Shown here: piece by piece, positions 53,401 to 63,109 of the stretch
Numbering within the stretch: position 1 is the stretch's first letter
Layout of the letters: each line of letters opens with the position of its first letter
Source of the DNA: Scolanthus callimorphus
Lineage: Eukaryota; Cnidaria; Anthozoa; Actiniaria; Edwardsiidae
Direction of reading: 5' to 3'
DNA: 64,000 nucleotides
Assembly: GCA_033964015.1 (NCBI GenBank)
Contig: JAWWUD010000094.1
Location: 124,001-188,000 of the forward strand
Translations under genes and position numbers: made by a program
The notes under the pieces: model-generated
What the model was told of the DNA's origin: nothing
Databases searched by the model: none
Seen by the model: the letters and a program-made list of their open reading frames with translations, nothing else

Positions 53401-53482
53401 CGCCATGCTGCGGCTGCTCGTCGACGTTTTCTACGCAAAGATGTTGCTCTATGACACTCGGCTCGCACCCGGGCTTCTGCAT
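44262..53482 (-). CDS. SLC16 family (monocarboxylate-transporter-like) major facilitator, five coding exons
   Basis: Twelve-helix plasma-membrane transporter of the SLC16/MCT family; substrate not inferable. Minus-strand exons: 53482-53245 (start ATG, first after an in-frame stop), 49670-49105, 48641-48454, 46452-46278, 44454-44262. All have AG/GT borders. They sum to 1360 nt; two single-base gaps (exon 4 and the start of exon 5) bring it to 453 aa, normal for the family. Exon 1 has DGPWSWMV (36-43), matching the MCT signature DGGWGW, then TM1. Exon 2 covers TM2-6, with GPIGGKLCDSFGCRV, SIGPGAGMLMMSLL and FGWRR-like VGWRK. Exon 3 has SSDQASWLYFTIGLSSLISRLLCGKL; exon 4 has YAVGYGAGEGLMYTP and GLGVYLFFSGVSFAVAPSIS; exon 5 has LIADKSGSYNSAFYAAG. 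It is convergent with PPP2R3C. The paralogue (MCT number) is not resolved. Confidence 0.88.
44489..44655. mobile_element. MITE, TAGAGCAG family, beside the SLC16 exon 5 acceptor
   Basis: The right terminus ACAGTCATACGAAATCTGCTCTA is intact; the left end is shortened (CAGATTTCGTAAGTACCGCC). The interior matches 62387-62560, including TCATTCCATCTACAGCAGGC. Its edge is about 35 bp from the splice acceptor of SLC16 exon 5. Confidence 0.75.
45151..45244. mobile_element. Short MITE, ATGGACGATTCCAGC family
   Basis: Termini ATGGACGATTCCAGCTATAA and TTATAGCGGGAATCGTCCAT around a 50-bp centre with GCTGCATTCTGGTTGTTGTG. A compact sibling of 33207-33374. It lies in SLC16 intron 4. Confidence 0.85.
45997..46249. 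mobile_element. MITE, CTAGAACACATGTAGCGCGC family
   Basis: The left end CTAGAACACATGTAGCGCGC and right end GCGCTACATGTGTCTTAG are inverted. GAAACATG/CATGTTTC words are scattered inside. Partial copies are at 5466-5540 and 49735-49870. It ends about 30 bp from the donor of SLC16 exon 4. Confidence 0.7.
46278..46452 (-). other. SLC16 exon 4 with apparent one-base deletion
   Basis: The exon enters in the frame set by exon 3 and reads DYKYLVLYAVGYGAGEGLMYTPIHCFVLSILP, then hits TGA (46349-46347). One frame over, the reading continues RGQGLGVYLFFSGVSFAVAPSIS to the donor. One missing base between 46347 and 46358, near CCC and GGAG runs, accounts for it. Confidence 0.75.
46470..47125. repeat. CACTGTCAC-family repeat interrupted by a hairpin
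   Basis: It begins AAGGGGCTATGTCACGGCTG and ends with diverged AAACCGTGTCACTGCA. The inner part 46900-47080 has TTGAAAACTGTTCAGCCTGG and CCATTTCCATCCGCTTG, as in the other members. At 46545-46715 a hairpin (GTGCTCTCTGCTTTTTTACA / GAAACCAGAGAGCACG; ACTTGAAAGACAC / GTGTCTTTCAAGT) is inserted. Confidence 0.7.
47353..47615. mobile_element. Inverted-repeat element, AGGGGCGTAGCCAG
   Basis: AGGGGCGTAGCCAG at the left and CTGGCTACGCCCCT at the right. TGAAC occurs beside both ends, a possible target duplication. G-rich runs lie next to both termini. Open frames through it (about 75-100 codons) have no recognisable product. Confidence 0.65.
47662..48123. mobile_element. Inverted-repeat element with CCCTAAAAGATACC words and G-tracts
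   Basis: GCAAAAGCCCGGGGGGGGGA at the left mirrors TCCCCCC(G19)CAAAAGC at the right in part. ACCCCTAAAAGATACC or close variants occur at least six times inside. G19 at 48098-48116. No coding content. Confidence 0.6.
48755..48920. repeat. G-tract repeat shared with 60640-60815
   Basis: Both copies contain GTCATCCTTTGTTT, TTTTCC-CACATGTTGACACTAAAA and a long G run, then CTGCCCCCTCTG. G19 lies at 48860-48878 in this copy. Dispersed, non-coding, in SLC16 intron 2. Confidence 0.75.
49986..50146. repeat. Inverted repeat, CCCCAGGGTCTTCTC
   Basis: CCCCAGGGTCTTCTC occurs direct at 49986 and 50127 and inverted (GAGAAGACCCTGGGGA) at 50030; GGTCATGTGACTC and GAGTCGCATGACC are also mirrored. A 166-codon open frame through this region is a shadow. 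Confidence 0.65.
50600..51170 (+). repeat. Diverged direct repeat in SLC16 intron 1
   Basis: 50640-50750 and 51055-51150 share CCTGAAGAGAAG/CCCGAAGAGAAG, GTGGGC-TGTTTTTGTTGG/AGAAAAGATTCAC, GCAAAGTTCTAATT and TTAAGCGAGGGA. The first copy is open for 74 codons (50590-50811), but the second is broken and no protein family is recognisable. Confidence 0.6.
51470..51570. repeat. Palindromic CCAAGGACCTTTGAACTATG cluster
   Basis: CCAAGGACCTTTGAACTATG at about 51472, its inverse at about 51500, and another direct copy at about 51538. It forms a hairpin of about 30-bp arms with a third copy appended. Confidence 0.8.
51600..52045 (+). repeat. Tandem duplication of about 230 bp in SLC16 intron 1
   Basis: Both units contain TCTCTCGGAGAAG or TCTTTCGGAGAAG, GACTATATGA, GTGCGCCGCCAAC, CATGTGGGACAGGC and GCGCATGACT-GTGACG. 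The copies are diverged and non-coding. Confidence 0.8.
52246..52376. repeat. 130-bp hairpin, AAAAGCC termini
   Basis: CTTGACGGGATTTCAAAG pairs with CTTTGAAATCCCGTCAAG; AATTAGTTCCAGTCC pairs with GGACTGGAACTAATT around CTCGGCTTCGCCTCG. A solitary end (AAAAGCCTCCTATTCGGACT) recurs at 58206-58233. Confidence 0.85.
52725..52890 (+). repeat. 38-bp tandem repeat
   Basis: TTTAAGAACTCTGAAGTCAA recurs four times at 37-38 bp steps, with AAGAACAGCGAAA spacers. It follows a C-tract. The AAGAAC words resemble the interior of the TA-flanked MITEs. Confidence 0.85.
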
Positions 53483-54400
53483 TCGCCGGGCATTCGTCTT
53501 TCAAGAACATACACAGATGTCACACGTTTTATATTTGCTCTGTAGTGACTTGGACACCTGTTGCGGATTACGATGCTGCAAACAAAAACCGCTATTAATA
53601 GCTATCAATAGACCTTTGTCGGGGTTTTTTGTATTTCCAAATCGGACACGGAAAGAAAATGCATCAACACAGCAGGAAAGAGCACCTAAACTTTAGTAGT
53701 AAAACTGCGAAGTTCCAGACGAAAAATGATAGAATTGCGACAATTGAGCCTCCAAGTGTAACTTCATAGGGCTTGTTACATGGGAGGAAACTTGACCTGG
53801 GCGAGCGTTTATACACCTTAATTCGAAAAGGTTGCTTTGGTCATTGGTCTTTGGTCATTGAACGCCTTTGTTTCGTGGTCACTGAAGCAAAGAATTCCTT
53901 TGTTTCGCGCTATAATTGAAAGACCAAACGCCAATCAACCTTTATTGAATTAGGTGTATGCAGAAACATATAAGTGAGTTGAAACGTGTAACAAACATAC
54001 ATTGCTTTAGTGCCAAGCTGCGGAATATTCGCAGAATAAACAATTGAACAGACTTTGAAAATAATGTTGTTGCAAGACTTCAAGATGTTAAATGTTAGCA
54101 CATTATCACTTACAACTGTTGTTCTACTTTATTTGAGCGAAAAATGAAATATTATGAAGAGAAAACCTGCTTGGGTTAGCAGTCAAGAGTTCATTATTGA
54201 CCAAATATGGTCATAAACAAACCGCGAATAATCCACAGCTTGGTTTGCCGTTACATGTTTCAACTAAGTTATATGTTTCTGGTGTATGACAAAATGTTCT
54301 CTTGACAAACGTACTCGAAATACTCAAAAGTACTCAAGAATAAAAAAAAGGAAAGCTTACAATAATTTTAGTTAGTTTTGCAATCAATGTCGACCCACTG
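53483..54400. other. Region upstream of the SLC16 start
   Basis: Probably holds the SLC16 promoter and 5' UTR, but no element can be assigned. A stop codon in frame just upstream of the ATG supports the start chosen. No other gene is recognisable. Confidence 0.4.
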
Positions 54401-54403
54401 AAG

Positions 54404-54831
54404 TACAGTAAAAACCCGCGTAAAAGAACCTGTAAGGCTAAAAAAAAATTTTTAAAGCCCCTCTTCACAAGAACCTATTTAGGCTAAAATTCTAAGTTAG
54501 GTTCTTATCAGTGGAGTTGCTGTAGATGTATAGGTATAGAAACTGCTAAATTAAGATCATCATCTGATTACATTTAAAAGAAACTTGACATAACATTTTT
54601 TTTCTTTCAAGCTTAAGTACTCAAGCTTAAGTACTTAAGTATGTTGAATGTCCATTGTGTTAACCATTCAAATAATTCCAAATTATATATATTACAAATA
54701 TATTAAAAAATATATTTAAGAACCTAATTTAAGAACCTTGTAGCCTAAATTTGCTTTAAGTACAATTTATATAAGAACCTGTTTAGGCTAAATTTAAAAA
54801 TCAAGGTTCTTATACGCGGGTTTTTACTGTA
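54404..54831. mobile_element. Tc1/mariner-type MITE
   Basis: The termini TACAGTAAAAACCCGCGTA and TACGCGGGTTTTTACTGTA are perfect inverted repeats. TA followed by CAGT and preceded by ACTG is the classic Tc1/mariner signature. Inside, AAGAACCT-TTAGGCTAAA recurs in both orientations. No transposase. Confidence 0.85.
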
Positions 54832-54839
54832 GCCGAATC

Positions 54840-57800
54840 CAACGTTTTGGTTTGATCGACAGCAAAAAAAAAAAAAAATAAAATAAAAAATCGCCATATC
54901 GCCCATCGCAATAGTTAATTTTGAGGTCGCGTAGCAATGCTTGATAGTTGTAAGCTTTTGAAAAGTTATTTTTGTTTTATCTTTTTTTCCGTTTTCAAAA
55001 CCAAAACATAAACACCACGGCGCGCAATGCTTTATGGACGTCTTCGCAAGTCAACGGTATTGGGCCTTTGATTAGCAAAAATATTATACATTTTGTAATT
55101 TCTCGGCTGACCCAACTTTGCTACTTTTAAGTTTTTTTTTACTTTTAAGTTGCTTAAAAGCAAATACTCTGCGCTTTTACTGCCCAGGGACCGGTTCCTG
55201 AAAGGTGGATTAGCGCTAATCTAGGAATAAATTTGCTAATCCAGGAATAAATTTAATCCTGGAATAAAATCGAGTTCCTGAAAGCGGGAATAGCGCTAAT
55301 CCAGGATTAAAATCGGGATAACTTTATACCACCTCTCGAGGAGGTAATAAGTCGCTTTTCTAGGAATAAGTCAGAGAAAACAAGATGGCCGACTGATGTT
55401 TGGCGGTCTCGTCGACAAGAGAGCAAAACCCCGGCGTTTTCGGCAATTCAATGCCAAGTTTGAGGAATATGGCAACGAGAAAAAAAGTGACTTTTAACAA
55501 GAGTACATAAATAAGAGTGTACAACATGATAATAGGGCGTGAGAGAACCTTTAAACAGACCTAGTATTTTTAGATTGGTACTTAGTCTTCTAAAGTCACG
55601 CACAGAGAATAAAAAGGCATAAAACAATAAGCCTAATTAAAGAATATAGTCTTGCAAGAGCGTGCGTATCGGTTGAGCGGTTGTAAATACCAAAGCTTTA
55701 ATGAGCTACTGATGAAATGAATTTGATTGGCTTCAAAAACAATAGAATTATAATTCAGCGAGAAAAATAGTTCTAAAAATAACTAGGTCTGTGCAAAGGA
55801 TCTCTCACGAATACTGTATCGGAGTTGTTCACTCTTAATTATGAACTCTTGCTTTTAAACATGTGTACAGTGTTTGTATTGCAGTCGTAGGGCACAATTT
55901 TAAAAAGCAGTTCACAAATTTTTAAAGCCACTCTTTACAGACATTGATATTTGATTGTTGGTTCAGTTAAAGGCAAATTGAACTTTCTTAACATTTTTCC
56001 CATTTCTAGTTCTATTGGCCAAATCCCAGTCCCAGTGACTCCAATCCCATTTCCAAGCCTAACAAAATCACTCCCACAATGGCTATCATGGCAAGTCACA
56101 AAAACCTCCTACCTCCCCCTCTTTTCTGAAGGCAGTATCTGGGTGTTAAGATTGAGACTTTTTTAGACTTTTTGCTGATATAGACAAAATAATTGTTTCT
56201 CAAGACCCCCCTTAACTGCCATTTTCGCCTTTCAAGACCCCCTTGTGTTCGCTTAAAAAATTTCAGGACCCCCCATTTTCTCCTCCCCCCCCCCCCTCCG
56301 ACTTAAATAATGACCGGTCCCTAAGAAACGTTCGATGAAAAAAATGTTGTTAAAGTAAATTATGTATTCAGCGGGCCACATCTCGGTCGCGTTTCAACCG
56401 ATTCACCTCATTTTTGGTGTGTAGCTTTCAATCGATATGCCCTTTCGAAATCAAGGAACAAATGTTTCTAAATCGATTTTTTTTAAATTTGTGACGTCAT
56501 CACTTTAGGACTCTATACCTCGATTGAGTCAAATCACTTACGAATTATGTCTCTTTGATCAGGCGATAGTATGCCGAGAGAATTCTCGAGGCGTCTGGAT
56601 TGGTTTGCTTTTCTCAAAACGTTTTCAAGTAGACACTGAAACATATAACTGGTAGACATGAGTAGTGTGTGTATTTTTCCCTAGATTTTATACTATCACT
56701 ATCAATCATAATATTAAGTTTATAAAAAAAAAATAGAAAAATATCCGCCATCCGTATCCGTGTTTTACAAACACCCGTCCACAAGACGCGACAGCTGAAA
56801 TTCGAGCTCGCAATGTTTTGGTTGGGGTTATTGTCCATTGTTTTCATTAGTCCCGAACTGGAAATGTACCGAGCTTATAATATGGCAGCCACGATAGCAC
56901 TACCGTGATAAATATCAGTGTAATAAATCTACGGAACAGAATCTAGCGTTATTCTCATGGCAATTTATTGATTCTCAAAATATGGCCAGCGAAACACATG
57001 CAAAACCGCCTCCGTTGTCCGTTGATACAAATCAGGGGTACCCACCATCATTTTCGGTAAAATATCTGTTCGGATGGCGCTACGAGAGCTTCAGAATTTG
57101 AAGCTTTCACTTTCGTATGTAGATTATAATATAAGTTCCCCTGGATTTTTCGAATTGCACAAAATGTGAAACTTTACTAGTTTTGGGGGGTATTTTTGCC
57201 GTTGAAAATGTCACCTAGAATTTTCGGATAGAGATTTCCCACTGGCATTTTTGGAAGACGTGATTTCGATCCCTAACGTTTTCACATCTCATAACTTTCA
57301 CTACGAAATCCGAACAGATACAAAAATTATTAGGGATTAAAAATACCCAATTTACGGTCATTTGTATGCACACCAATGACTTACAATGCCATTTTAGCTA
57401 TTTTGCATTATGGTCTCGTTGGATGCCCCCTGACAAATACGGCACTTTCGAAACGTACGTAAAATTTCCATCTTTCAGTGGCCTTCGAGACCGCAGAAAT
57501 TTAGTTTCAAAGCTAGATATTTGTCACTTAAATAGTTTTGTCTATTTTCTTACCTGTTTTAAATGCGTTCACCATGTGTTACTATGTCGTTTCGAGCGAG
57601 AAAACCCAAAGGAATCTAAGTCCAACCAGTGCGTGCATGAGTACATCTGAAGTTCACTCAACAACTCGCGGTCGAGTACATCGTACAAGTGGGTAAATGA
57701 ACTCGCTTCCGGCTCTGATACATTTTAATAAAAGCGTATGAAATCGTCGAAAATCGTAAATCCTTGTCAAAGAAGATAAGATTCCTTTAAATCGGCTCAT

Positions 57801-58200
57801 GATTAGGTCGATTAGAATTTTTTTACGATAAACCGCGATCTTCTAGTATTTCTCACGAAATCGGCAAAAATCGCAATGAAGCAGATTTTCAGTTGTCGCG
57901 GGAGCGCGATACAAAAAAGAAGAGGACAAAGTGCCAATCGACAAAAGAAGTTGACAACAATTGAAGAAATAAAGTTAAATACAGTTACCGATCGTCATTT
58001 ACGTATCACTCCTTCCAGGCCGTATTTTTTAGGTGCCCCCTCTCATTTCCACCAGCCCCTCTCCCAGATAAAAATTGAACGGCCCTATGAAGAATTAAGA
58101 CATGCTTATTTAAACAAGCATATAATGAATAGTTATTCTTAAAATTTTGACATCTAACAAAATTATTAATTCTGTGTTATATTTAAAAAACATAATGACC
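54840..58200. other. Gene-free stretch with minor repeats
   Basis: A half copy of the 37751-38051 element (54890-54945) and a GCGCTAATCC/GGAATAAATTTG repeat cluster (55196-55340) are visible. The rest has only short open frames without recognisable products. Confidence 0.5.
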
Positions 58201-58623
58201 ATTTTAAAAGCCTCCTATTCGGACTTGACGGGATAACTGTAAGAGGACAATGATAATTAACAGCAGTGAATATCGCGCGCTGATTGATCGAAAGCCGTGT
58301 CTGATGATGGACAGAATGAAATTAAATCCTGCTTCTGTTTGGTCTTTGCCTTCATTTCCTAGACTAGCAACCATTTGGATCCAGAGCCGCCGCTGTTTAC
58401 AAGTTTTCTTATTTTTAACAACATGTAGAGAGTACATAGACACGCTTTTGTGTGGTAGTTATTTGATAAAAACAATAGAGGGGTTTCATCCGACTGTGAA
58501 ATATATACTAACAAAATACGCACTGCTATACACTATGGAAGTAATGTGTATTGTATTCTCCTTTTTTAACACTGACTTTTATTTTATTTTATTTTTTTTT
58601 CACAGTCCGATGAAAACAACTCA

Positions 58624-58928
58624 CAGTGGCGGATCCAGGATTTTAGGGGGGGGGGGGGGGGGGGGGTCATTTTTGCTGATGGAGTGCAACATATGAGGAA
58701 ACACTATACCAATCCTTGCTGTTGTCCGTGGCCCTCTCACGAGGCGAAATCGTGGTTGCTACATCATGAATTTAATATACTGGTATACATTGGGTCACAT
58801 AAAAGAAAAGAACCACTCGGAAATGACACTAAAGTCTTTTAGCGAACCGATCCCAAAAAAATCGGTTCGTTGGGAGAGAGGGGGGGGGTCATTTGCACCC
58901 GATGAAACCCCCTGGATCCGCGCCTGTA
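58624..58928. mobile_element. Inverted-terminus element, CAGTGGCGGATCCAGG
   Basis: CAGTGGCGGATCCAGG at the left with a 21-G run (58646-58666); CCCTGGATCCGCGCCTG at the right. GTCATTTTTGC/GTCATTTGCACC follow the G runs. Superfamily uncertain; no transposase. Confidence 0.7.
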
Positions 58929-59896
58929 CTCTAAGACGCAGTGGTTTCCAAAATCCGTTTAAAACATGCATATAAGCTATCAGACGTTTATTACGCTCTA
59001 GCTCCATAGTGTTCTTTTGTATTGTATGGGCCATTACTCTTTGACTATTACACTTTGTTTCACGGGATTATGGAAACCGCTCTAATTCCCTTGCATAATG
59101 TTCTTTTTGATAAACACTTGGGGAATGTTGGTGTTTAAAAAAAAAAATACATAGACAAGAGAAATGGCTTTTATTGCTTTACCATTGTATACTGTAGTAC
59201 TATATAGAGGATATTACACGGTTGTGATATGAGATATCCCGTTTTAAACCCCCTTGCCTCGTACATTGAGGGGTGACAACTCCAGTCCGTATTCAAATTA
59301 CTTATAGCTTATATGCTTATAGCTTTTTCCAATGGGTGATTACGAAATGGAACATATCGCCGAGTGCTATTGTGGATATACAGAAAGTGGAAAGTTTAAG
59401 GATGTACTAAGGAGTAACCTTGTCGAAACGGGCGATTGGTTTTAGTTGTAATTTTTTAATAAGGTTATTTTATCTATAATATCTATAAGTAATATTTATT
59501 ATGATATATTTATACTTAGATTCTATTTTGAGTTATATACCGATGTGATGCTATCCGCTTTATTGGTTAATAAAGTAGAAGTAGAAGTTGTGCCTTTTGG
59601 ATGATATCTTTAGCTAAAGGATCCGCTTTTTCGCCAAACAAATCGAAACATTCGCTTTTAAATGAGTCGCTTGGCCAGAAACTCCACAGGAAAGCCATCG
59701 TCACCCACGAAACAATAATAATGATATTTTGAACATTTACATAGCGCCATATATACACACTAACTATTCTCTGAGCAGCAAGCAATTGTTAAACTTGTGA
59801 AGACTACAAAATCTCACAAAATACTAGCGAGGAACAACTACACGAGTAAAAAAACAATTGTGGTTAGTGTACGGATAGTTTGGGTTTTATGAGATT

Positions 59897-60139
59897 GGGC
59901 AATTCAGAAAATAAAGGTACCCCCCACGGGCGGCATTTGGAAATTCTGATGGGATGGGGGGGTTTAAGAGTTCGGAATTCTGATTGCAAGGGGGGGTTTT
60001 CGACGCTGGATTTCTTTAACCTGCCCGGAATTCTATATGCATGGGGGGGTAAACCATTTTGGAAATTCTGGATGCATGGGGGGGTCAAAAACTAGTGCCG
60101 CCCGTGGGGAGGGTACCTTTATTTTCTGGAATTGCCCAT
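59897..60139. mobile_element. MITE, GGGCAATTCAGAAAATAAAG termini
   Basis: GGGCAATTCAGAAAATAAAG and GTACCCCCCACGGGCGGCA at the left are mirrored by TGCCGCCCGTGGGGAGGGTA and CTTTATTTTCTGGAATTGCCC at the right. The centre has ATGGGGGGG/GGAATTCT words. Confidence 0.85.
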
Positions 60140-60155
60140 TAAAGAAGCAAACTAA

Positions 60156-60378
60156 GGGGCCGACCATTTAACTTTTGAGGGGGGGTGGGCTTTTTTGAAA
60201 AAAATAATATCTGCACGGCCCGAAGGGCCGAAAAAAATTTCCTGCACAGCAAAATGATGTCTAAAACCCTTCTTTTTTATTGGAAAAAAAATTCTCACTG
60301 CTTAACAGAGGTAGAAAAAAAAATCTTGCACCGACAAAAAAGCCCACCCCCCCCCCTCAAAAGTTAAATGGTCGGCCC
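60156..60378. mobile_element. MITE with TAA target duplication
   Basis: Termini GGGGCCGACCATTTAACTTT and AAAGTTAAATGGTCGGCCC, flanked by TAA (60153-60155 and 60379-60381). G- and C-tracts lie inside each end. Same TWA-type duplication as 24094, 28480 and 36432. Confidence 0.85.
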
Positions 60379-60639
60379 TAAGCAAGCTGACGGTTGATCT
60401 TTCGGACAGCAAGACTGAAGCCACTCTCGCCATGGCTCCTAACACGAAATCGGGTTACCTACTTGACTAGTTCAATATATTTTGGCCCTACCTCGTTTTA
60501 TGAAGCCAAAGTCAAGCCATTGTTTGAAATCCGTACGTTCTTTCCTGTACCGAAAAGAACGCCAAATCGTCTACATCTATCGCATGACTTGTCGTCCTGT
60601 GACGAGTACCCCACGCATGACTTTGTCCTCCATAACCAA

Positions 60640-60815
60640 GGCCGTAGCTAGAAATTTTGTCTGGGGGGGAGTGGGACAATCCTTAGTCATCCTTTGTTTT
60701 CGCTGGAGGGGCAAACAGATTTTTCCTCACATGTTGACACTAAAATGTTTACTTTGCGGGGGGGGGGGGGCAAACTGCCCCCTCTGCCCCCGTAGCTACG
60801 GGCATTGTAACCGTA
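60640..60815. repeat. G-tract repeat, second copy
   Basis: Matches 48755-48920 (GTCATCCTTTGTTT, ACATGTTGACACTAAAA, CTGCCCCCTCTG), bounded by GCCGTAGCTA and TAGCTACGGG, an inverted pair. Confidence 0.75.
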
Positions 60816-61603
60816 ACGCTGAGCCAATCGTTCAACCAGAACGTCTACTAATAGGAAAATATGGCGGAATAATTCAGATCCATAGGAGAAAGGCAAGCCT
60901 GGAATCCACTAGAATTCGTGAATCCCGATGTTTTCCCATTTGTCCCATTTCAACATTATCGTATAAGCGGAGAAAATGCTGTCAATTTCAAGTCCATAGC
61001 ATCTGACGATTTGTTTTCCAAGAAGCATTTTTCCATATAATTCGTGTAAATAAAACTCACAGGAACAGCTATGCACTTGAAACCTTCGAGCAGTGGTTTC
61101 TCCTCTCGTAGGCCGACGTCGAGCTAGGGAGGAAACCACAAATGCTCGCAGGGTACGTCTGCAGACTGATAAGTAATGATTTTTAGCTTCTATTTCCGCA
61201 ACGATTCTGAATGGTCATGGCTAGAAGAGATAACTCCATGAACCATGCTCAGAAGGAGGTATTTTAAAGAATTGGTAGGCTTCACGGTAGAACGAACCTA
61301 CATATGCCATGTTATGTCTCATGTTATGCCATGTAGTTTCGTTCTATTGTTTATGCCTATGAATTATTGATCACCTCCACTGTGAGTATCCCATTTAGCC
61401 ACGACCATTCTGAATAATTTCCTCCATCTTAATTACCTATGATGTTGAGAACGCGAACTCGCTTATATACCTAATGGACGATTCATGCAGAAGAGAAGAA
61501 ATGGCAAAGCCGTGTCCAAAGCCGTGTCCAAAGCCCGTGTCCGACAGCTACCAGAATGCAGCGCGCGCTTTTTTAAACATTCTTTTTTTTTTGGGGGGGG
61601 GGG

Positions 61604-62130
61604 GGGGTAGCACTATTTTGAGATACAAGATACAAAGACACAAAGATACGAAGATACCGAAAGATTCCTTGTATCGGATTTCTCATATGTATTAGTGTTA
61701 CCGGGTTTCAGCTTGTATAGTTTCAAGATATAGTTGCAGATGCTCATTTTAGCTGATTTGTTTAATTTTGCAATTGAAGTTTGGTTTGTAGTTTACCAGT
61801 GACCGCAAACATGGTTTTCATGTCTGGGTCTTGACCTCTAGCACAATTGATGAAGGTGATAGCGACGGAGAATCTCTGGTCGAAATGACTGCCTATCTAG
61901 AATCTCCATCCAAAGCGGCGTAAGTACAATATATTTCTAAGCTAAAATGAGCATCTGCATCTATATTTTGAAAATGTAGAGGCTGAAACCCGGGTAACAC
62001 TAATACATATGAGAAATCCGATACCTTCCGATACAAGGAATCTTTGTATCTTCGTATCTTTGTATCTTCGTTTCTTTGTATCTTTGCATCTTTAATTGTA
62101 TCTTGTATCTCGAAATAGTGCTACCCTTTT
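61604..62130. mobile_element. Foldback element with an exon-like loop
   Basis: GGTAGCACTATTTTGAGATA at the left is mirrored by TATCTCGAAATAGTGCTACC at the right; TATGTATTAGTGTTACC-GGG and GATGCTCATTTTAGCT are mirrored further in. The arms end at about 61754 and 61937, leaving a 182-bp loop. The right arm has extra TTTGTATCTTCG repeats. Confidence 0.8.
61792..61919 (+). pseudogene. Orphan exon-like segment in the foldback loop
   Basis: A pyrimidine-poor but acceptable acceptor (TTTGGTTTGTAG) precedes 128 bp that is open in the frame FTSDRKHGFHVWVLTSSTID... to ...AYLESPSKAA, and it ends at a consensus donor (GC|GTAAGT). Composition and acidic-basic balance look protein-like. I do not recognise the family. 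No neighbouring exons on the plus strand were found, so I infer a captured exon; chance is possible for an ORF this short. Confidence 0.4.
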
Positions 62131-62386
62131 TTCGACAAATCTCCCACATTTACCTACATGCAGCGCGCGCGTGCGTTATAGCGGGAATCGTCCATAGGTA
62201 AGACAATGAGGGCCCCCTTGACGGAAAATTGTCCACTGTTTCGAGGGTGTTTTTTTGTCGCCTGGGCAGCCAAATCGATCTCAATACTTAAAAAATACTC
62301 TGTAGTTTTGAACAAAATGAAAACCTAGCATAATTAACTTATCAAAGCACTGAATTATAGACAAATCTTGAGGATACCGGTAGGAC

Positions 62387-62560
62387 TAGAGCAGATTTCG
62401 TATGACTGTGAAAAGTACCGCCACAAAGTTGTTCCGCGACCGTGACCGTACCGCCACTAGAGATTTCATTCCATCTACAGCAGGCCAGGTTCCGTACCGC
62501 CACCGCGACAGTACTGCGCCGCACCGCGGCACTTTTCACAGTCGTACGAAATCTGCTCTA
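62387..62560. mobile_element. MITE, TAGAGCAG family, best copy
   Basis: Termini TAGAGCAGATTTCGTATGAC and GTCGTACGAAATCTGCTCTA are near-perfect inverted repeats of about 30 bp; TA lies at both edges. The interior is CG-rich (CCGCGACCGTGACCGTACC, ACCGCCACCGCGACAGTAC). Confidence 0.85.
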
Positions 62561-62680
62561 TAATCCTCACACACAAAGGAGCCCGACGAAGTTTGATCGG
62601 CACTCTGTTAAAAGGGCTATGTGCGTCACTAACTTAGTCTTCGGAAGAAAAAATAGAACTTAAATTTGCATTTATATATT

Positions 62681-63105
62681 GGTCATTCTCGAACCTAGAG
62701 CTCCCCGGCTCGTCGCCTCGCAGGGGAGGCTCTGGTGACATCCATTTGAGAGCCTTCGCTGATTGGTCATTCTCGAACCTAGAGCTCCCCAGCTCGTCGC
62801 CTCGCAGGGGAGGCTCTGGTGACATCCATTTGAGAGCCTTCGCTGATTGGCCATTCTCGAACCTAGAGCTCCCCGGCTCGTCGCCTCGCAGGAGAGGCTC
62901 TGGTGACATCCATTTGAGAGCCTTCGCTGATTGGCCATTCTCGAACCTAGAGCTCCCCGGCTCGTCGCCTCGCAGGGGAGGCTCTGGTGACATCCATTTG
63001 AGAGCCTTCGCTGATTGGCCATTCTCGAACCTAGAGCTCCCCGGCTCGTCGCCTCGCAGGGGAGGCTCTGGTGACATCCATTTGAGGGCCTACGCTGATT
63101 GGCTG
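62681..63105 (+). repeat. 84-bp tandem array, five units
   Basis: GG(T/C)CATTCTCGAACCTAGAG starts at 62681, 62765, 62849, 62933 and 63017, exactly 84 bp apart. Each unit contains CTCCCCGGCTCGTC, GGGGAGGCTCTGG and CATTTGAGAGCCTTCGCTG. It is a tandem expansion of the dispersed family at 15840-16215. As 84 is divisible by three, long frames stay open on both strands, but none is a gene. Confidence 0.95.
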
Positions 63106-63109
63106 AAAT

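Larger units (their letters stand above)
61474..62195. mobile_element. ATGGACGATTC-ended composite element
   Basis: The ends ATGGACGATTC and TAGCGGGAATCGTCCAT, with GCAGCGCGCGC next to each, match the family at 33207-33374 and 45151-45244. The foldback at 61604-62130 sits between them, so this is one MITE opened by another insertion. Confidence 0.65.

Noticed and set aside
57876..58142. 88-codon basic frame
   Set aside because: No splice context, homology or repeat support; length is within chance for this composition.
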